Counted from the stretch's first letter, positions 1 through 12,170 are shown. The stretch: 64,000 nt of DNA from Notospermus geniculatus (GCA_002633025.1 NMRB01001152.1:15657-79656), one strand, 5' to 3'. Notes: generated from the sequence alone by a model not told the origin. Program-made: numbers and translations.

Positions 1-1534
1 CCCCCATTTTTGGCAGAGCAATGATTTTTTTTAGCAAGAAAAATTTAATCACATAAAAATTCTAGTATTTTGCTCTCAGATGCCAGGAAAATGCATCTAA
101 AGGCAAATAAATTGTCAAATTTTTCTGGGGGAGCACCCAGACCCCCCGTTTAGGCTTCACTTTTTCGGTGCTCACCAACTTTGTCGAGCTACGCCCCCCG
201 TTTCGGTGAATCCTGGATCCGGCCCTGCTTCAGATTTGTACAGGATGTTCAATGTAAATGTACTACAAAACTTGAAGCAAATGCTTTTACGTAAGACTTG
301 TACAGCAAGGTACATGTAAATGAAATGTACTGCAAAACTTGAAGTAAAAGCATTTGTTTTTGCTACCTTTTTACGAATATCAACCATTATATGCTCCACT
401 GTCCAGGCTAAAAATTTTGCAAGTATTTCAAACAAAAAAACTTAAAATATAAAAGACTTTCATTGTGCCATACCTCGGCTCCAGCCATACCAGGTGTGTA
501 GGGCCTACCCAACAGTGTTAAAAATAACTCATATACCTGGACCGAACTTAAAGCTGAACTTAATAGATATAAACCCCAAGCGGCAGAGGTAGAAATTACA
601 AACAGCCACAAGGCACTTCCAAACTACCTCTTAAAACGATACACCCTCTCGGACGGTCACAGTTGGTTTCAGTTGTCACCAGGCCCTTGAACAGTAAAGA
701 TCTCAGCACAGCTGCCAAATGAGGAAAAACGAAAAATAATCTGTTATGGTACCGAGGTTCGAACCCACAACCCTCTGATCGATTCGCCAACCTCTTTCTG
801 TACGCGCCACGAAGACTGCTTGCGTGCATGACGACAATTCCAATCACTTTATTTCCTCATGGAGATCTTCAAAACCACAGCGCCTTTANAGGTTCATTTC
901 CAGGACCTAATGTATTTCAGGAGATGGTTGGTACCACAAATGTCCCTGTCGCCAGTGCGTCTTTTAGCGTATCATGTAAGACCGAGAGAGTTGCGGTGCA
1001 TCTTGAATTTTAAATTTCCACTTTGCAGATACGAAGTGGAAACAAAGGATAAATTTCAAAGTTTAACCCTTAGAGCGCCGGGTTTTTTCAACTTTTCCTT
1101 CCCAAGTGACCGGGTTTTTTTCGAAAAAAAAATTTTCCGAAAAAAGATAAAAATTGCCAAAAATGCATGTGTTTTGAAATTTTAATTTTATGACCTTTAC
1201 CGAGTATCCTCGGTAATGGTCCTTAAAAAGAGAATTGTTGCTCCGAGTATACTCGGTAACGGCGCTCTAAGGGTTAATATACTGTACAGCGTAACTCTAT
1301 GGGTCTAACGTCATACGCTAAAAGACGCTCTTGCAGACCACCTAAACCCCTCAATGATGTTGTTTTAGCGGCCTGTGGCCAAACACAACTTATCACTGTC
1401 CGTCTGTCCGTCTGTGTGCGCCGAGCTTAGGCGAACAAAAATATTACCGGTAATTTCTAATGAATTTTCTCTAAGTCCCTAACCTTTTTGAGTTTAGACA
1501 GAGCAATATTAGAAAAATTGCAAACTTAGCTTAC

Positions 1535-1546
1535 CGTGACAATGTT
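1535..1546 (-). CDS. 12-nt microexon (HCH type) completing a PAN domain
   Basis: The exon reads AACATTGTCACG between a TTTTCAG acceptor and a GTAAGC donor. In phase 1-1 it adds codons CAT TGT CAC (His-Cys-His). It follows the PAN exon at 2343-2555 in transcript order. It is the last exon of this gene seen before the window edge. Confidence 0.6.
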
Positions 1547-2307
1547 CTGAAAATGTGAAGTTTGAAATCATGTAGCAGATGTGAAAGGAAAGAATGTCCC
1601 CAGGAAAAACTGTCCCAGTAACAATAGATCCTATTGTGACATTCTAATCTCTGGCGATTGGTTTCTATAATCATGCACCTTAATCCGTCATTCAACAATA
1701 GAAACGGACTAATTTTAGAGGCGACGTTTTGTACTGTTACACCGGTGACAGTCACCCGACACGTGTAGCTTCTTTTCGGCTTCCTTTACGTAGAAGTACA
1801 ATGCATACGGTAACGCCGGTGAACAAAGGCTTCAAATGGATTCACGGGCGTGAAGCCATTGTTAACCGGCGTAATCCAGTCGCAGTTGATTATCCAAAAG
1901 TTGGTCTATTTTAGTTAACCAATCAGTGATCAGCATTTTCATACCCTGCATGGGCGCTGCCATCTTTAAAAGTCACATGATCACAAGTCACATGACTACC
2001 AGAACTTTGCGATGCTGTAGTCGCCGGAGACCTGAACACGGTTACGATTCCGCCGTGTCCATTGCCGCCTGTTTCACGAGGATCGCACACATTTTCACTT
2101 TTGCCACCTGACCATGATTTCTTCACTTGATGCCGACTGTTCCGTCGCAGCGCAAGCAATCGTAGTGCGACCTGACATCAGCATCATTATAGTATTTGGA
2201 AACATCTTTTCTATAAAGGTCAATTTTCTTATAAAGGCGGAACTTCATCGATAGTAGGCCTCGGCCTCTACTACACATTGTTTTACATTACTGATGGTAG
2301 TTTGGGC

Positions 2308-2342
2308 GAGACTTACTTATGGTAGATTTGAGCGAGACTTAC
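2308..2342 (-). other. Tandemly duplicated splice donor (26-bp repeat)
   Basis: The donor GTAAGTCTCGC occurs twice, 26 bp apart, just after the PAN exon. Use of the distal copy would lengthen the exon by 26 nt and shift the frame, so the proximal one is the likely functional site. The same doubling is present at 4143-4174. Confidence 0.6.
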
Positions 2343-2555
2343 TTGTAAGTTGACCATATCCCTTTTTTCCAACCTGAGTCAACTCTTTCTTTGAACACGC
2401 ATAATTCTTGAGCCAACAAACATTGCCTCGCTGTTGGAATGACTTGCAGTCAGAACGATCGTTGCAGAGATTACGGCAGTCACCGCGGTTATGGGGTCCA
2501 TGGTAAATATCATGACCGGGGCAGTCACCATTCTCATAGATGTATCCACATCCGG
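2343..2555 (-). CDS. PAN/apple-domain exon (PAN-b)
   Basis: This 213-nt exon (71 codons, phase 1-1) starts after TGTTTCAG and ends at GTAAGTCTCGC. It opens with GCGYIYENGDCPGHDIY and continues through CRNLCNDRSDCKSFQQ to a CWLKNYACSKKEL segment. Seven cysteines are visible; the closing Cys would come from the 12-nt microexon at 1535. The spacing and the CxxxC...DCKSF...C.LK pattern fit the PAN/apple fold, which is usually an extracellular protein- or sugar-binding domain. It is nearly identical to the exon at 4175. The donor is duplicated 26 nt further downstream. Confidence 0.85.
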
Positions 2556-3813
2556 CTGAAACATTAACAGCGGTAGATATAAGTGAGGTTTCGCAAATCT
2601 GACGAAACACGAAGTACGAAATACCAACTTGGACTTGATTTCCATGACGTAATGTATTTCAGGAGATGGTTGGTACCAGAAATATCGCCTGCTGCAAGAG
2701 CGTCTTTTAGAATATGACAGACTGATAGACGGTGTACCGGTATATTAAACTCGTAACTACGAAGTGGAAATTTAAAAATTCAAGATGCACCATAACTTGT
2801 AGCACCAACCATCGCCAGAAATAGGCTACATTAGGTCCTGGAAATGAAGTTGAATTTCGTATTTCGTACTTCATGTTTCGTCAGATTTGCGAAACCTCAC
2901 CTACCAAAAATGAACAAGCGAAAGACATCTCAGTGATGTCAAAGGTTCCCGTAGTCCCTTCGATCAGATTTCATTAATGTACAAACGGCTTGCCATAAGA
3001 GGTTGGCGAATATCTATTAAGTTCAGCTTTAACCAATGTGGACCACGCACAAAGATCTAAAGAAAGAAACCGCGCTCGACTGTAACTTACTGCTGATACA
3101 TCTTTCACTCTTTCTGTCCCAGATTTCGTCTACTGGGCAAACTGAAAATGGAATGACGTTTTATAATATTGAGGTTCATTTCCAGGACCTAATGTATTTC
3201 AAGAAATCGTTGGTACCACAAATGTCCCTGTTGCCAGTGCGTCTTTTAGCGTATCATGTAAGACCGTGAGAGTTGCGGTGCATCTTGAATTTTAAATTTC
3301 CACTTTGCAGATACGAAGTGGAAACAAAGGATAAATTTCAAAGTTTAACCCTTAGAGCGCCGGGTTTTTTCAACTTTCCTTCCCCAGTGACCGGGGTTTT
3401 TTTCGAACAAAATTTTTTTTCCGGAAAAAGATAAAAATTGCCAAAAATGCATGTCTTTTGAAATTTTAATTTTATGACCTTTACCGAGTATCCTCGGTAA
3501 TGGTCCTTAAAAAGAGAATTGTTGCTCCGAGTATACTCGGTAACGGCGCTCTAAGGGTTAATATACACCGTAACTCTATCGGTCTAACGTCATACGCTAA
3601 AAGACGCTCTTGCAGACCACCTAAACCCCTCAATGATGTTGTTTTAGCGGCCAGTGGCCAAACACAACTTATCACTGTCCGTCTGTCCGTCTGTGTGCGC
3701 CGAGCTTACGCGAACAAAAATATTACCGGTAATTTCTAATAAATTTTCTCTAAGTCCCTAACCCTTTTGAGTTTAGACAGAGCAATATTAGAAAAATTGC
3801 AAACTTAGCTTAC

Positions 3814-3825
3814 CGTGACAATGTT
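3814..3825 (-). CDS. 12-nt microexon (HCH type)
   Basis: The exon AACATTGTCACG lies between TTTTCAG and GTAAGC and is identical to the one at 1535. It lies downstream of the PAN exon at 4175-4387 and encodes His-Cys-His in phase 1-1. Confidence 0.65.
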
Positions 3826-4174
3826 CTGAAAATGTGAAGTTTGAAATCATGTAGCCCGTGAAGCCATTGTTAACCGGCGTTACATACATAAAATTCCAAA
3901 TAAGAAAATAATTGACCTTTAAAAGGTCAATTTTCTTATAAAGGCGGAACTTCATCGATATTAGAGAGCTTTCGCAACCGCCCGGTTAGGCCCTACGACG
4001 ACGTTTATCTATTGTGCGAGTCTACCCGAACAATAGATAAACGTCGTCGTTGGGCCTAACCGGACGGTTGCGAAAGCTCTCTATTATAGGCCTCGGCCTC
4101 TATTACACAATTTTTACATTACTGATGGTAGATTTGAGCGAGACTTACTTATGGTAGATTTGAGCGAGACTTAC

Positions 4175-4387
4175 TTGTAAATTGACCATATCCCTTTTTT
4201 CCAACTTGAGTCAACTCTTTCTTTGAACACGCATAATTCTTGAGCCAACAAACATTGCCTCGCTGTTGGAATGACTTGCAGTCAGAACGATCGTTGCAGA
4301 GATTACGGCAGTCACCGCGGTTATGGGGTCCATGGTAAATATCATGACCGGGGCAGTCACCATTCTCATAGATGTATCCACATCCGG
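4175..4387 (-). CDS. PAN/apple-domain exon (PAN-b)
   Basis: This 213-nt phase 1-1 exon is nearly identical to the one at 2343 and carries the same seven cysteines and CKSFQQRGN core. The end of the reading frame differs only in GQFT for GQLT. It is spliced from the 24-nt linker at 5230 and followed by the microexon at 3814. The adjoining 12-nt exon and intron were duplicated with it. Confidence 0.85.
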
Positions 4388-4881
4388 CTGAAACATTAAC
4401 AGTGCTAGATATAAGTGAGGTTTCGCAAATCTGACGAAACACGAAGTACGAAATACCAACTTGGACTTCATTTCCATGACGAAATGTATTTCAGGAGATG
4501 GTTGGTACCACAAATATCGCCTGCTGCAAGAGCGTCTTTTAGAATTTGACATTAGACTGATAGAGTTACGGTGTACCGGTATATTAAACTCGTAACTACG
4601 AAGTGGGAATTTAAAAATTCAAGATGCACCATAACTCTCTCGGTCTTACATGATATGTTAAAAGACGCACTGGCAGTAGGGACATTTGTAGCACCAACCA
4701 TCGCCAGAAATAGGCTACATTAGGTCCTGGAAATAAGTTGAATTTCGTATTTCGTACTTCATGTGTCGTCAGATTTGCGAAACCTCACCTACCAAAAATG
4801 AACAAGCGAAAGACATCTCAGTGATGTCAAAGGTTCCCGTAGTCCCTTCGATCAGATGGAGTAGGCCCTATATCCAACGCC

Positions 4882-5171
4882 CTAGTTGAGGCCAGTTATG
4901 TAGGCCTACACCTGGATGGTGTGTGTATCTTGGTACTGCTAGTTGAGGCCAGTTATGTAGGCCTACACCTGGATGGTGTGTGTATCTTGGTACTGCTAGT
5001 TGAGGCCAGTTATGTAGGCCTACACCTGGATGGTGTGTGTATCTTGGTACTGCTAGTTGAGGCCAGTTATGTAGGCCTACACCTGGATGGTGTGTGTATC
5101 TTGGTATTGCTAGTTGAGGCCAGTTATGTAGGCCTACACCTCGATGGTGTGTGTATCTTGGTACTGCTCGA
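4882..5171. repeat. 57-bp tandem repeat, about five copies
   Basis: Five near-perfect copies of a 57-bp unit contain the palindrome GTAGGCCTAC. Because 57 is a multiple of three, the array forms an open frame (repeating CILVLLVEASYVGLHLDGV) that is a by-product of the period and not a gene. One unit's end recurs near 9140 and 13890. Confidence 0.85.
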
Positions 5172-5229
5172 TCAATAGGCCTACTAACTAATTGAAAGAG
5201 AAACCGAGCATATTTCTGTCATTACTCAC

Positions 5230-5253
5230 CCCAACGACTATGCTGTTCAGTTC
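5230..5253 (-). CDS. 24-nt linker microexon
   Basis: This 24-nt exon sits between a TTCTTTAG acceptor and a GTGAGT donor. In phase 1-1 it encodes TEQHSRW and has no Cys. It lies between the 12-nt exon at 5622 and the PAN-b exon at 4175, so it would be an inter-domain linker. Two related copies sit in the same relative position at 9236 and 13989, which supports it as a real exon. Confidence 0.55.
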
Positions 5254-5621
5254 CTAAAGAAACAAAATTAATAAAATAATAATCAAAACCGCATCCTTAG
5301 GTGTTAATTTTTTTCCTCAACCAATTTCACCAGGGTTTTTACTGAAGTCCGTCAATTTCGTCGCTTGAGGCAGCAGCGCTTTCATTTTCATAAAAAAACG
5401 CGATTTGAAAAAACGTTTTGAAGAAAAACTCTCAGATGATGATTTACGGCCAAATGGCGCCATTTTGAAACGAGCAATGCATCCATAGTGTAAACTGCAC
5501 TCAACATGGCAGTGGAATGAAATCTGATTGGAGAGAGATGGATCCGTTATATCGGACATATCGACCCACATCCAGGTTTACAGAGAACATCCTTAGAAAA
5601 ATGGCACTAGACTTAGCTTAC

Positions 5622-5633
5622 CTGGGCAATGTT
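5622..5633 (-). CDS. 12-nt microexon (HCP type)
   Basis: The exon AACATTGCCCAG has a TTTTTCAG acceptor and a GTAAGC donor. It encodes His-Cys-Pro in phase 1-1 and follows the PAN-a exon at 6785. With the next linker the junction reads KHCPGTEQHSRW. Confidence 0.65.
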
Positions 5634-6784
5634 CTGAAAAAAACAAAGTTGGAAAATACCTCTTAGTTTGCGATGACTGTTTGGGTATACGTCGCATTGT
5701 GCGACGAAGGACAGAATGGACCAAAAACATATTAAACCTACGGTAGTCTTCCCTATCCTGCGCTAAAAATACCCACGTTAAGGGCGCCCTCTATTGACAA
5801 TAGGACAAAATTGACACACAAAATGATAATAATGAGTCTTTTCTAGAGTTTCAGATTGTAAAGTTCCACTTGAAAAAGACCCCGGTTGGGGTTGAAAATT
5901 CGTGAATTCTGGAGATTGACTTCTTGCTTATTATCTATTGACAATAGGGATGTTAAAATCAGCGCCTTATCGCGGATCCTTATACGTATACGGATAGAAT
6001 TCTGTACAACGAGGACAAATTTTGTGTACATTTCGATCCGTATACGTATAAGGATCTGTGATAAATCGCTGATCTCAACCTCCCTAATGTTGTTTAACTT
6101 CCGCTTATCAACCTCGCCCCATGTAGAGTAACTCTCGGTCCTAGGGTATCCACTATGCATCGTAACATAGATTCTCCAACACTGGGGTGCAAAAGACAAA
6201 ACTGGTATTGGAGAATGACGCAATCTCCGCCGGTGGCGCCGGCTGTCGACAAAAAGTAGCAATATCGTAGCCCTTCAACTAGTCTCGAGCCACCAGACTC
6301 TTGCAATTTCCAATTTTAGAGTCTGGTCCATATTGGTTACTTTGACTTGTAAAACCATCATGGCGGACAATCTACCCACGATGACGTAGAACACAACTAC
6401 ACTCCACTCCACTGCATGCATGCATGACCAATCAATGCAAAAAGCATGCAGCATGCGAGTAAAACTGCAGCCTACGTCACCAACTTTTGAGACCCATGAT
6501 GCATTGGTAGTGACTAGCCAATCAGCGAAGCTCCCCTTCTTTTGAATCATCGGAATAAGGTGACTGGCCCAATTACAATGAGAATTGCGTTCTGTGCCAG
6601 ACCCTCGGTCTGACGACCTCGGAGTACGAACGAGGGGCTGGTTGCGCGAGACTACCCTTCAACTGTTTGAAAAACTCGACCTTCTAAAAGTTTGGAAGAA
6701 TCTTATCTACCCAGTTAGTTTTCTTGTTCAAGCAGAAAAAATCAGAAATACATGTAGTATCATATCTTTTTATGGTAGACTTAC

Positions 6785-6994
6785 TTGAAAAAATAGCGAA
6801 TCCCGGTTTTCCACTGTGCGAGAAGTTTGGTGAACAGTCGTAAGACTTGAGCCAACATCCCTTTCCTACCATATGGAAGAACGACTTGCAGTCGGCACGA
6901 CCAGTGCAGAGATCACGGCAGGTAGCACGATCATGATGACCATTATATAAATCACGACCAGGACAGTCGGCGTTCTTATAGGTGTATATACATT
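6785..6994 (-). CDS. PAN/apple-domain exon (PAN-a)
   Basis: This 210-nt exon (70 codons, phase 1-1) starts ECIYTYKNADCPGRDLYNG, continues CRDLCTGRADCKSFFHM, and ends KPGFAIFS before GTAAGTC. It carries the seven PAN cysteines, with CWLK before the last pair. It is the shortest PAN exon here. Related exons lie at 10768 and 16616. It is preceded by the microexon at 7455 and followed by that at 5622. Confidence 0.85.
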
Positions 6995-7271
6995 CTGAAA
7001 CATTCAGGCATGCATATTTCATTATCTTGTATTCGTGGCCCGGGATTTTGAGACGGTCCCCCCTTCCAGTGGTAAAATGAAAAATAGTCTCTAGTATTTC
7101 ATCAAAATCAGTCAAGCAAACCAGGAGTTATGACATTTTTTTAACAGGAAGGTCAGCCCCAAAACAGGAACGTTGTAATTAGATTTGGTTTGTGAACTAG
7201 GGTGCGACCCTGGTGCAAAAAATGACATAACTTCTGATTGGCTTTGCTGACTTTGGTGAAATAAACACTAT

Positions 7272-7399
7272 GGGCCGTATTCATAAAGGGTGTTTAAGAC
7301 TTAGACGCGTGTAACTTGGTCAAATGCATGGTGGAAGTGCGTGCATTTAGTGAAGTTACACGCGTCTAAGTCTTAAACGCCCTTTATGAATACGGCCCT
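7272..7399. mobile_element. Fold-back MITE with GGGCCGTATTCATAAAG ends
   Basis: The two arms (about 45 bp) are near-perfect reverse complements flanking a short loop, giving a 128-bp hairpin. The same element lies at 11993-12120 in the duplicated segment. GGCCGTATTC ends are shared with other fold-backs in the window (14782, 23659). Confidence 0.8.
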
Positions 7400-7454
7400 A
7401 TATTTCGAGCGTCATGATCAAGAGCATCTTTAAATATTGGTATACTTAGCTTAC

Positions 7455-7466
7455 CTTGGCAATGTT
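7455..7466 (-). CDS. 12-nt microexon (HCQ type)
   Basis: The exon AACATTGCCAAG has a TTTTCAG acceptor and a GTAAGC donor and encodes His-Cys-Gln. It joins PAN-b at 8130 directly to PAN-a at 6785, with no linker microexon between them. Confidence 0.65.
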
Positions 7467-7693
7467 CTGAAAATACAAAGTTTGAAATTAATTCTTAATG
7501 TAGACAGACGTGATGACGTCAGGCAACAAAGGATAACGGACAGGTGTCAATTAACTCATTATCATTAACACGAAACAAACAAATAAACCGAAATTTTTTC
7601 AATGCTTGAAGAACTCGACCCATAAACGCAGTGTTCCGAAGAATTTGACCAATCCAAGTCGATTTTCTTGTCAAGGTAGAAAATCATAAGTTT

Positions 7694-7845
7694 GTCGGGT
7701 TGGCGTAGTGAAAACATCCACGTCTGCCACCACTGAGGTCGCGGGTTCGATTCCCGGTCGTTCAAGTGGCTTTAAGTGGTAGAGAGGGCGATCTCTCCTC
7801 GACATCGTAGGTTTTCTCCGGGGGCTCCGGTTCCCTCCTACATAT
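7694..7845 (+). repeat. tRNA-derived SINE (family B)
   Basis: The segment contains a tRNA-like head with TTGGCGTAGTG (box A-like) and GGTTCGATTCCCGG, an exact box B match, then an unrelated tail. It is not a canonical tRNA gene, because the acceptor stem does not pair and the tail is shared with other copies. Related copies lie at 12410 and around 44,700. Confidence 0.6.
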
Positions 7846-8129
7846 CGTTAATATCGCCCAATATTGGCTGATATTCATAAAAGGTAGCAAATGCTTTTAC
7901 TTCAAGTTTTGCAGTAGGTCTACATTTACATTGGACCTCGCTGTGCAAATCTTAAGTAAAAGCATTTGCTAACTTTTATGAATACCAGCCATTGTTTGAT
8001 GAGTAGTTATAACGCACCAAGTTGGCGCTTGCATTCATGAAATAATGTGTTTTTTTTTTAAATCATAGATAGATGTAGTGTCATTTTCATTAATTTGACG
8101 TCACTGAGGGATAGTGGAGAAAGACTTAC

Positions 8130-8345
8130 TTGTAAACTGACCGTATCTCGGGTCTCCAAAGTAGTGCAATTCTCTCTTTGTACACGCGTGATTCTTGAGC
8201 CAACAATCATTGCCTCGCTGTTGGAATGACTTGCAATCAAAACGATCGTTGCAGAGATTACGGCAGACGTCACGATTATGCTTTCCATGATATATGTCAT
8301 TCCCAGGGCAGTCGGCGCTGTGCTCATGGGTGTATTTACATGCGG
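8130..8345 (-). CDS. PAN/apple-domain exon (PAN-b)
   Basis: This 216-nt exon (72 codons, phase 1-1) opens ACKYTHEHSADCPGNDIYHG and continues CRNLCNDRFDCKSFQQ to CWLKNHACTKREL. It has the same seven-cysteine PAN layout as its neighbours. It is almost identical to the exon at 12956, which lies in a duplicated 2.8-kb block. Its closing Cys is expected from the 12-nt exon at 7455. Confidence 0.85.
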
Positions 8346-8851
8346 CTGAAACATTAGCGGTAAGAAAATGACGTTCACCATGTCGGGGGACAGACCAAAA
8401 TATCACCCTCGGACTCGGGGTGACGTTAGTGCTATCTTGGCTTGTCTCCAGTTAAAGCTCATTGCAGTTACGTCAAAATAGCGTTAATTGTACTTTGAGG
8501 AACCCACCCCTGGTTAAGAGTTCTTCTACGCACTGGTACATGTATGTGTCACAGTCTGTCTCTGCGGCTGCTGGACAACTGTCCGGCAGCGGCGGAATGG
8601 CATTTTTGCATTATCCCCCACCACCAACACTGTTCCTAACCCTGACAATAGCCCTAAAAGACTGTTCCTGACCCTAACAATAGCCCTTACACTGACCCTG
8701 TGGTGCGGGATTATGCAGTTAAGCCGGCTGCAGACCGGTTGGTCTCCGTTAGTCCGTACGTAGCATTTTTAATTGTTGAACATGGTACTCCCTCTAATCC
8801 ACTCAACCTTTTGATGGGGAAGGCCCTATCCATGGCCCAATTCGAGGCCAG

Positions 8852-9140
8852 GTGCCATATTCATAAACATACTTAAGTCAAAATGCGATACATGTACTTA
8901 TCTTTTGTGTTGAACAAAGGATAAGTGTCACACTTAGACTTAAGTACTTTTATGAATATGGGCCCTGGGGCCATATTCATGAATCCTTTGCAGCTGCGTG
9001 CACGCAAGTCTATTGTTTGGCTGCACATGCCCTATTGTTCACGCAAGTCTATTGTTTGGCTGCACATGCCCTATTGTTCACGGGCTGCCTTACAATGCGT
9101 GCAGGCAATGTTTCGAAGGCTTCATGAATATGCCCCAGGT
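8852..9140. mobile_element. Two adjoining fold-back elements (GGCCATATTCAT ends)
   Basis: The first hairpin (about 8852-8966) and the second (about 8968-9138) share ends related to GGCCATATTCATRAA. The second contains a 43-bp direct doubling around TCTATTGTTTGGCTGCACA. The pair recurs at about 13607-13893. Confidence 0.7.
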
Positions 9141-9235
9141 GTGTAGGCCTACACCTGGATGGAGTGCATCTTGGTCCTGCTCGATCAACTGACAAATTAG
9201 AAAAGAAACCCAGCATTTTGGTTGTCATTACTCAC

Positions 9236-9259
9236 CACGGGCGCGATATTCCTTGGTTC
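9236..9259 (-). CDS. 24-nt linker microexon
   Basis: The exon has a TTCCTTAG acceptor and a GTGAGT donor and encodes TKEYRAR in phase 1-1. It lies between the microexon at 9812 and the PAN-b exon at 8130. Its sequence differs from the 5230 copy, but length, phase and position are kept. Confidence 0.55.
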
Positions 9260-9329
9260 CTAAGGAAACAAAATTAAAATTATAACTAAGGTGAAGCTTT
9301 AATTTTTTTATCGCTGGGTCCATCAGTGG

Positions 9330-9511
9330 GAGACTTTCCTGCCGTTAGACGCCGCCACCAGTTAGCGGTCCTAGAACGTCACGCGAAATTTGACATCACA
9401 GAGAAGTGACCGTTATGACGTCATCCATAACGGCGTGGAGGCCATGACGTACGTCTGTGACGTCAAATTTTGTGACGTAATAGGCGCCCTCTTACGGCAA
9501 GAAAGTCTCCC
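9330..9511. mobile_element. Fold-back MITE rich in TGACGTCA sites
   Basis: The arms GGGAGACTTTCCTGCCGTTA and its reverse complement enclose several TGACGT palindromes, which resemble CRE sites. Relatives lie at about 11241, 14090 and 17091, the last cut by the N gap. Confidence 0.7.
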
Positions 9512-9811
9512 AAAGGGAACTCAACGAATTTCACTGGGGGATTTACTGAAGTTTCTCGTATTTCGTTGGAATTGGCATCACTGCTTTCACTTTCCGAAAA
9601 CGGCGATTTGAGAAANCCCCCCCCCCCCCCCCCCCCCCCCGTTGACGATTTTACGGCCGGATATATGGCGGCCATTTTGAAACACCAATTTTGGAAAAAT
9701 GTAGTTCTGGAATGAATCTGTTAATTTTTGAAGGATTTTTTTCGACCCACGTCCAGGTTTAGCATGTTTAGAGAGAACATCCTTAGAGAAATGGCACTGG
9801 ACTTAGCTTAC

Positions 9812-9823
9812 CTGGACAATGTT
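9812..9823 (-). CDS. 12-nt microexon (HCP type)
   Basis: The exon AACATTGTCCAG lies between TTTTTCAG and GTAAGC and encodes His-Cys-Pro. It follows the PAN-a exon at 10768 and precedes the 24-nt linker at 9236. Confidence 0.65.
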
Positions 9824-10767
9824 CTGAAAAAACAAAGTTGGAAAATACTAGTCCTTAGCTTGCTATGACTGTTTGGGTGCACAAGACATTGTTCGACAAA
9901 GGACAGAGTGGACTACATAACACATATTGAACATAATCCGTCCTTTTATATGACTGTTTGAAAAACTCTGCCTGCATCTAAAAGTTCTGAAGAATCTTAC
10001 GCGTGTTCTTGTTGAAGCACAAAAAAAATCATAGATATTATCATAGAGGAATCAAACATAAAGGTCACTTACAAATTTATCACTTATCAGCATCCCTTTA
10101 AAATTCACCAGATATTCATTCTGACTCTTTCATATGAAGGCAAGATCCCTCTGCATGTTTACTGCAAATTTTGTTGAATTCTGACAAGTTGATCTTATGA
10201 TACATCACTACCAGGACCGAATTAATGAGAACCCCACGAACGATGAGGTGACAGGGTCATCTGTGCACATTTGAATAGGCTAACGTACATTTGCACATGG
10301 AACACCCTTGGAGGAATTATAATTCCTCCAAGGAACACCGATTGTGCTGAAAATAGCTCTGTTATCCTCAGAAATGGAATTCAAGGCCTCAAGTTGACAG
10401 ATTCATGTACCCCACTACCATGAAAACGTTGAAGCTCCTGCATATTACATAAAGTCAAAATTCAGGCAGTGAGAGACATCTGGTGGCAACACATGAAGTG
10501 TATCCCTCAGTTACTTCATCGTTCACAGTTAAATGTTTAACTTTGATTAACTTTATGATAGGAGCAAATTGCCATTATGCATATTCATGAGGAGGCTTGT
10601 CTTTATTGCCAGCTCGACTTGCAAGGGTCAATTTGGAGCTAGCTCGATAAATAAGACTGAATCTACGAACTGCTCATCGAGCGGCTCGATAAACAAGCCT
10701 GAAAGTGGTATTTATTTATCGAGCAGCTCCATGTATAAACCCGGTCAAATGTTTATGGTCGACTTAC

Positions 10768-10980
10768 TTGTAAACATGGCGAATCCCGGTCTTCCATGCC
10801 AGATGAACTGTTTTGGTGAACAGGCGCGACCCTTGAGATAACATCCCTTTCCTACCATATGGAAGAACGACTTGCAGTCGGCACGACCAGTGCATAGATC
10901 ACGGCACGTAGCACGATCATGATGACCATTATATAAATCACGACCAAGGCAGTCGGCGTTATTATAGCTGTATATACATT
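10768..10980 (-). CDS. PAN/apple-domain exon (PAN-a)
   Basis: This 213-nt phase 1-1 exon starts ECIYSYNNADCLGRDLYNG and contains CRDLCTGRADCKSFFHM. The usual CWLK motif is CYLK here and the exon ends RPGFAMFT. The frame is open throughout. It sits in a block duplicated at 16616, whose copy keeps CWLK, so the Trp-to-Tyr change arose after duplication. Confidence 0.8.
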
Positions 10981-12170
10981 CTGAAACGGTCAGACATCAT
11001 ATTTCATTTATTTTGTATTTATGGTCCTACATCAGGTTAGTCAAATTGCACCTTTTATCCCCGAAGCAAAGGCCGATAATGGTGCATGCAAGTGAAGTCT
11101 AATTCATCCAAATCATTACGACTAAAAATACACTTTATGTACATATCGTATAACTATTTTTAATTATGTTAATTTATTCCTCTCTGACTCGACATCTCAT
11201 TGGTGACTGGATGCTGGTCACGTGATGTTCAGAAATAGTGGTAGACTTTCCTGCCGTTAAAGGCCACCACCAGTCAGTGCTCCACGAATGTCATCATGAA
11301 ATGTGACGTCACACAGAAGAAGGGCACGCCATGACGTGGAGGTTATGGCTAACGTCAGTATAGCGTCAAATTTTCTGACGTTCTAGGACGCTTACAGGCG
11401 CCCTCTATCGGCAGTAAAGCCCCCCCCCCACTGGATAGATATCATGTAAGGGCCTTCAGTCAGCCGACATTCTTTAAGTAAAAAAGAAAGATAAAAGGTT
11501 CCCGTTGTTTTTATCTCGTTTGTTTAAAGGGGCCCAACTATCAGCATGCTATTAGGTTCATATCAGTTCGGTCACTTCATCACAGGTGGCGCTAGCAGTG
11601 GGCAACCTACGGATTTTGACGTTGATGTTTAGTGTATTTTACTTGCAATACATGTCAGAGTTAGATTCTCATGCCAACCGATTGGTGTAATGAACACATC
11701 AAAATGGCTACAAGGAGACTGCCTATAGAGCTTGTGCAGGTGACGTCATCACGAAAAAATCCGCCATCTTGCCGGTCAAACTGACGTCAAATGACGTCGG
11801 CGACCCACGTGGTGCAGTTTGTCGTCAGCGCAAGTGGAGTGTTGCGTCTTCAACCATGACGCGAGTATATAGGCTCTGAAGGGGGTCAGATGGAAGACTT
11901 TAGATTTGGTTTGTGAACTAGGGTGCGACCCTGGTGCAAAAAATGACATAACTTCTGATTGGCTTTGCTGACTTTGGTGAAATAAACACTACGGGCCGTA
12001 TTCATAAAGGGTGTTTAAGACTTAGACGCGTGTAACTTCGTCAAATGCATGGTGGAAGTGCGTGCATTTAGTGAAGTTACACGCGTCTAAGTCTTAAACG
12101 CCCTTTATGAATACGGCCCTATATTTTCGAGCGTCAAGAGCATCTTTAAATATTGGTAAACTTAGCTTAC

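Noticed and set aside
2379-2645. Minus-strand frames in the second register of PAN exons (also 4211, 8058, 12896)
   Set aside because: They are shadows of the PAN exons; they run through the splice sites and contain none of the PAN cysteine spacing.
4921-5178. Plus-strand frame with repeating CILVLLVEASYVGLHLDGV
   Set aside because: It comes from the 57-bp tandem repeat and has no splice or domain support.
7738-7770. Possible tRNA gene (GGTTCGATTCCCGG)
   Set aside because: There is a good box B, but no cloverleaf acceptor stem and a shared tail; it fits a SINE better.
9616-9641. Poly-C run as a structural element
   Set aside because: It contains an N and differs in length from the paralogue at 14,386; most likely a homopolymer with sequencing uncertainty.
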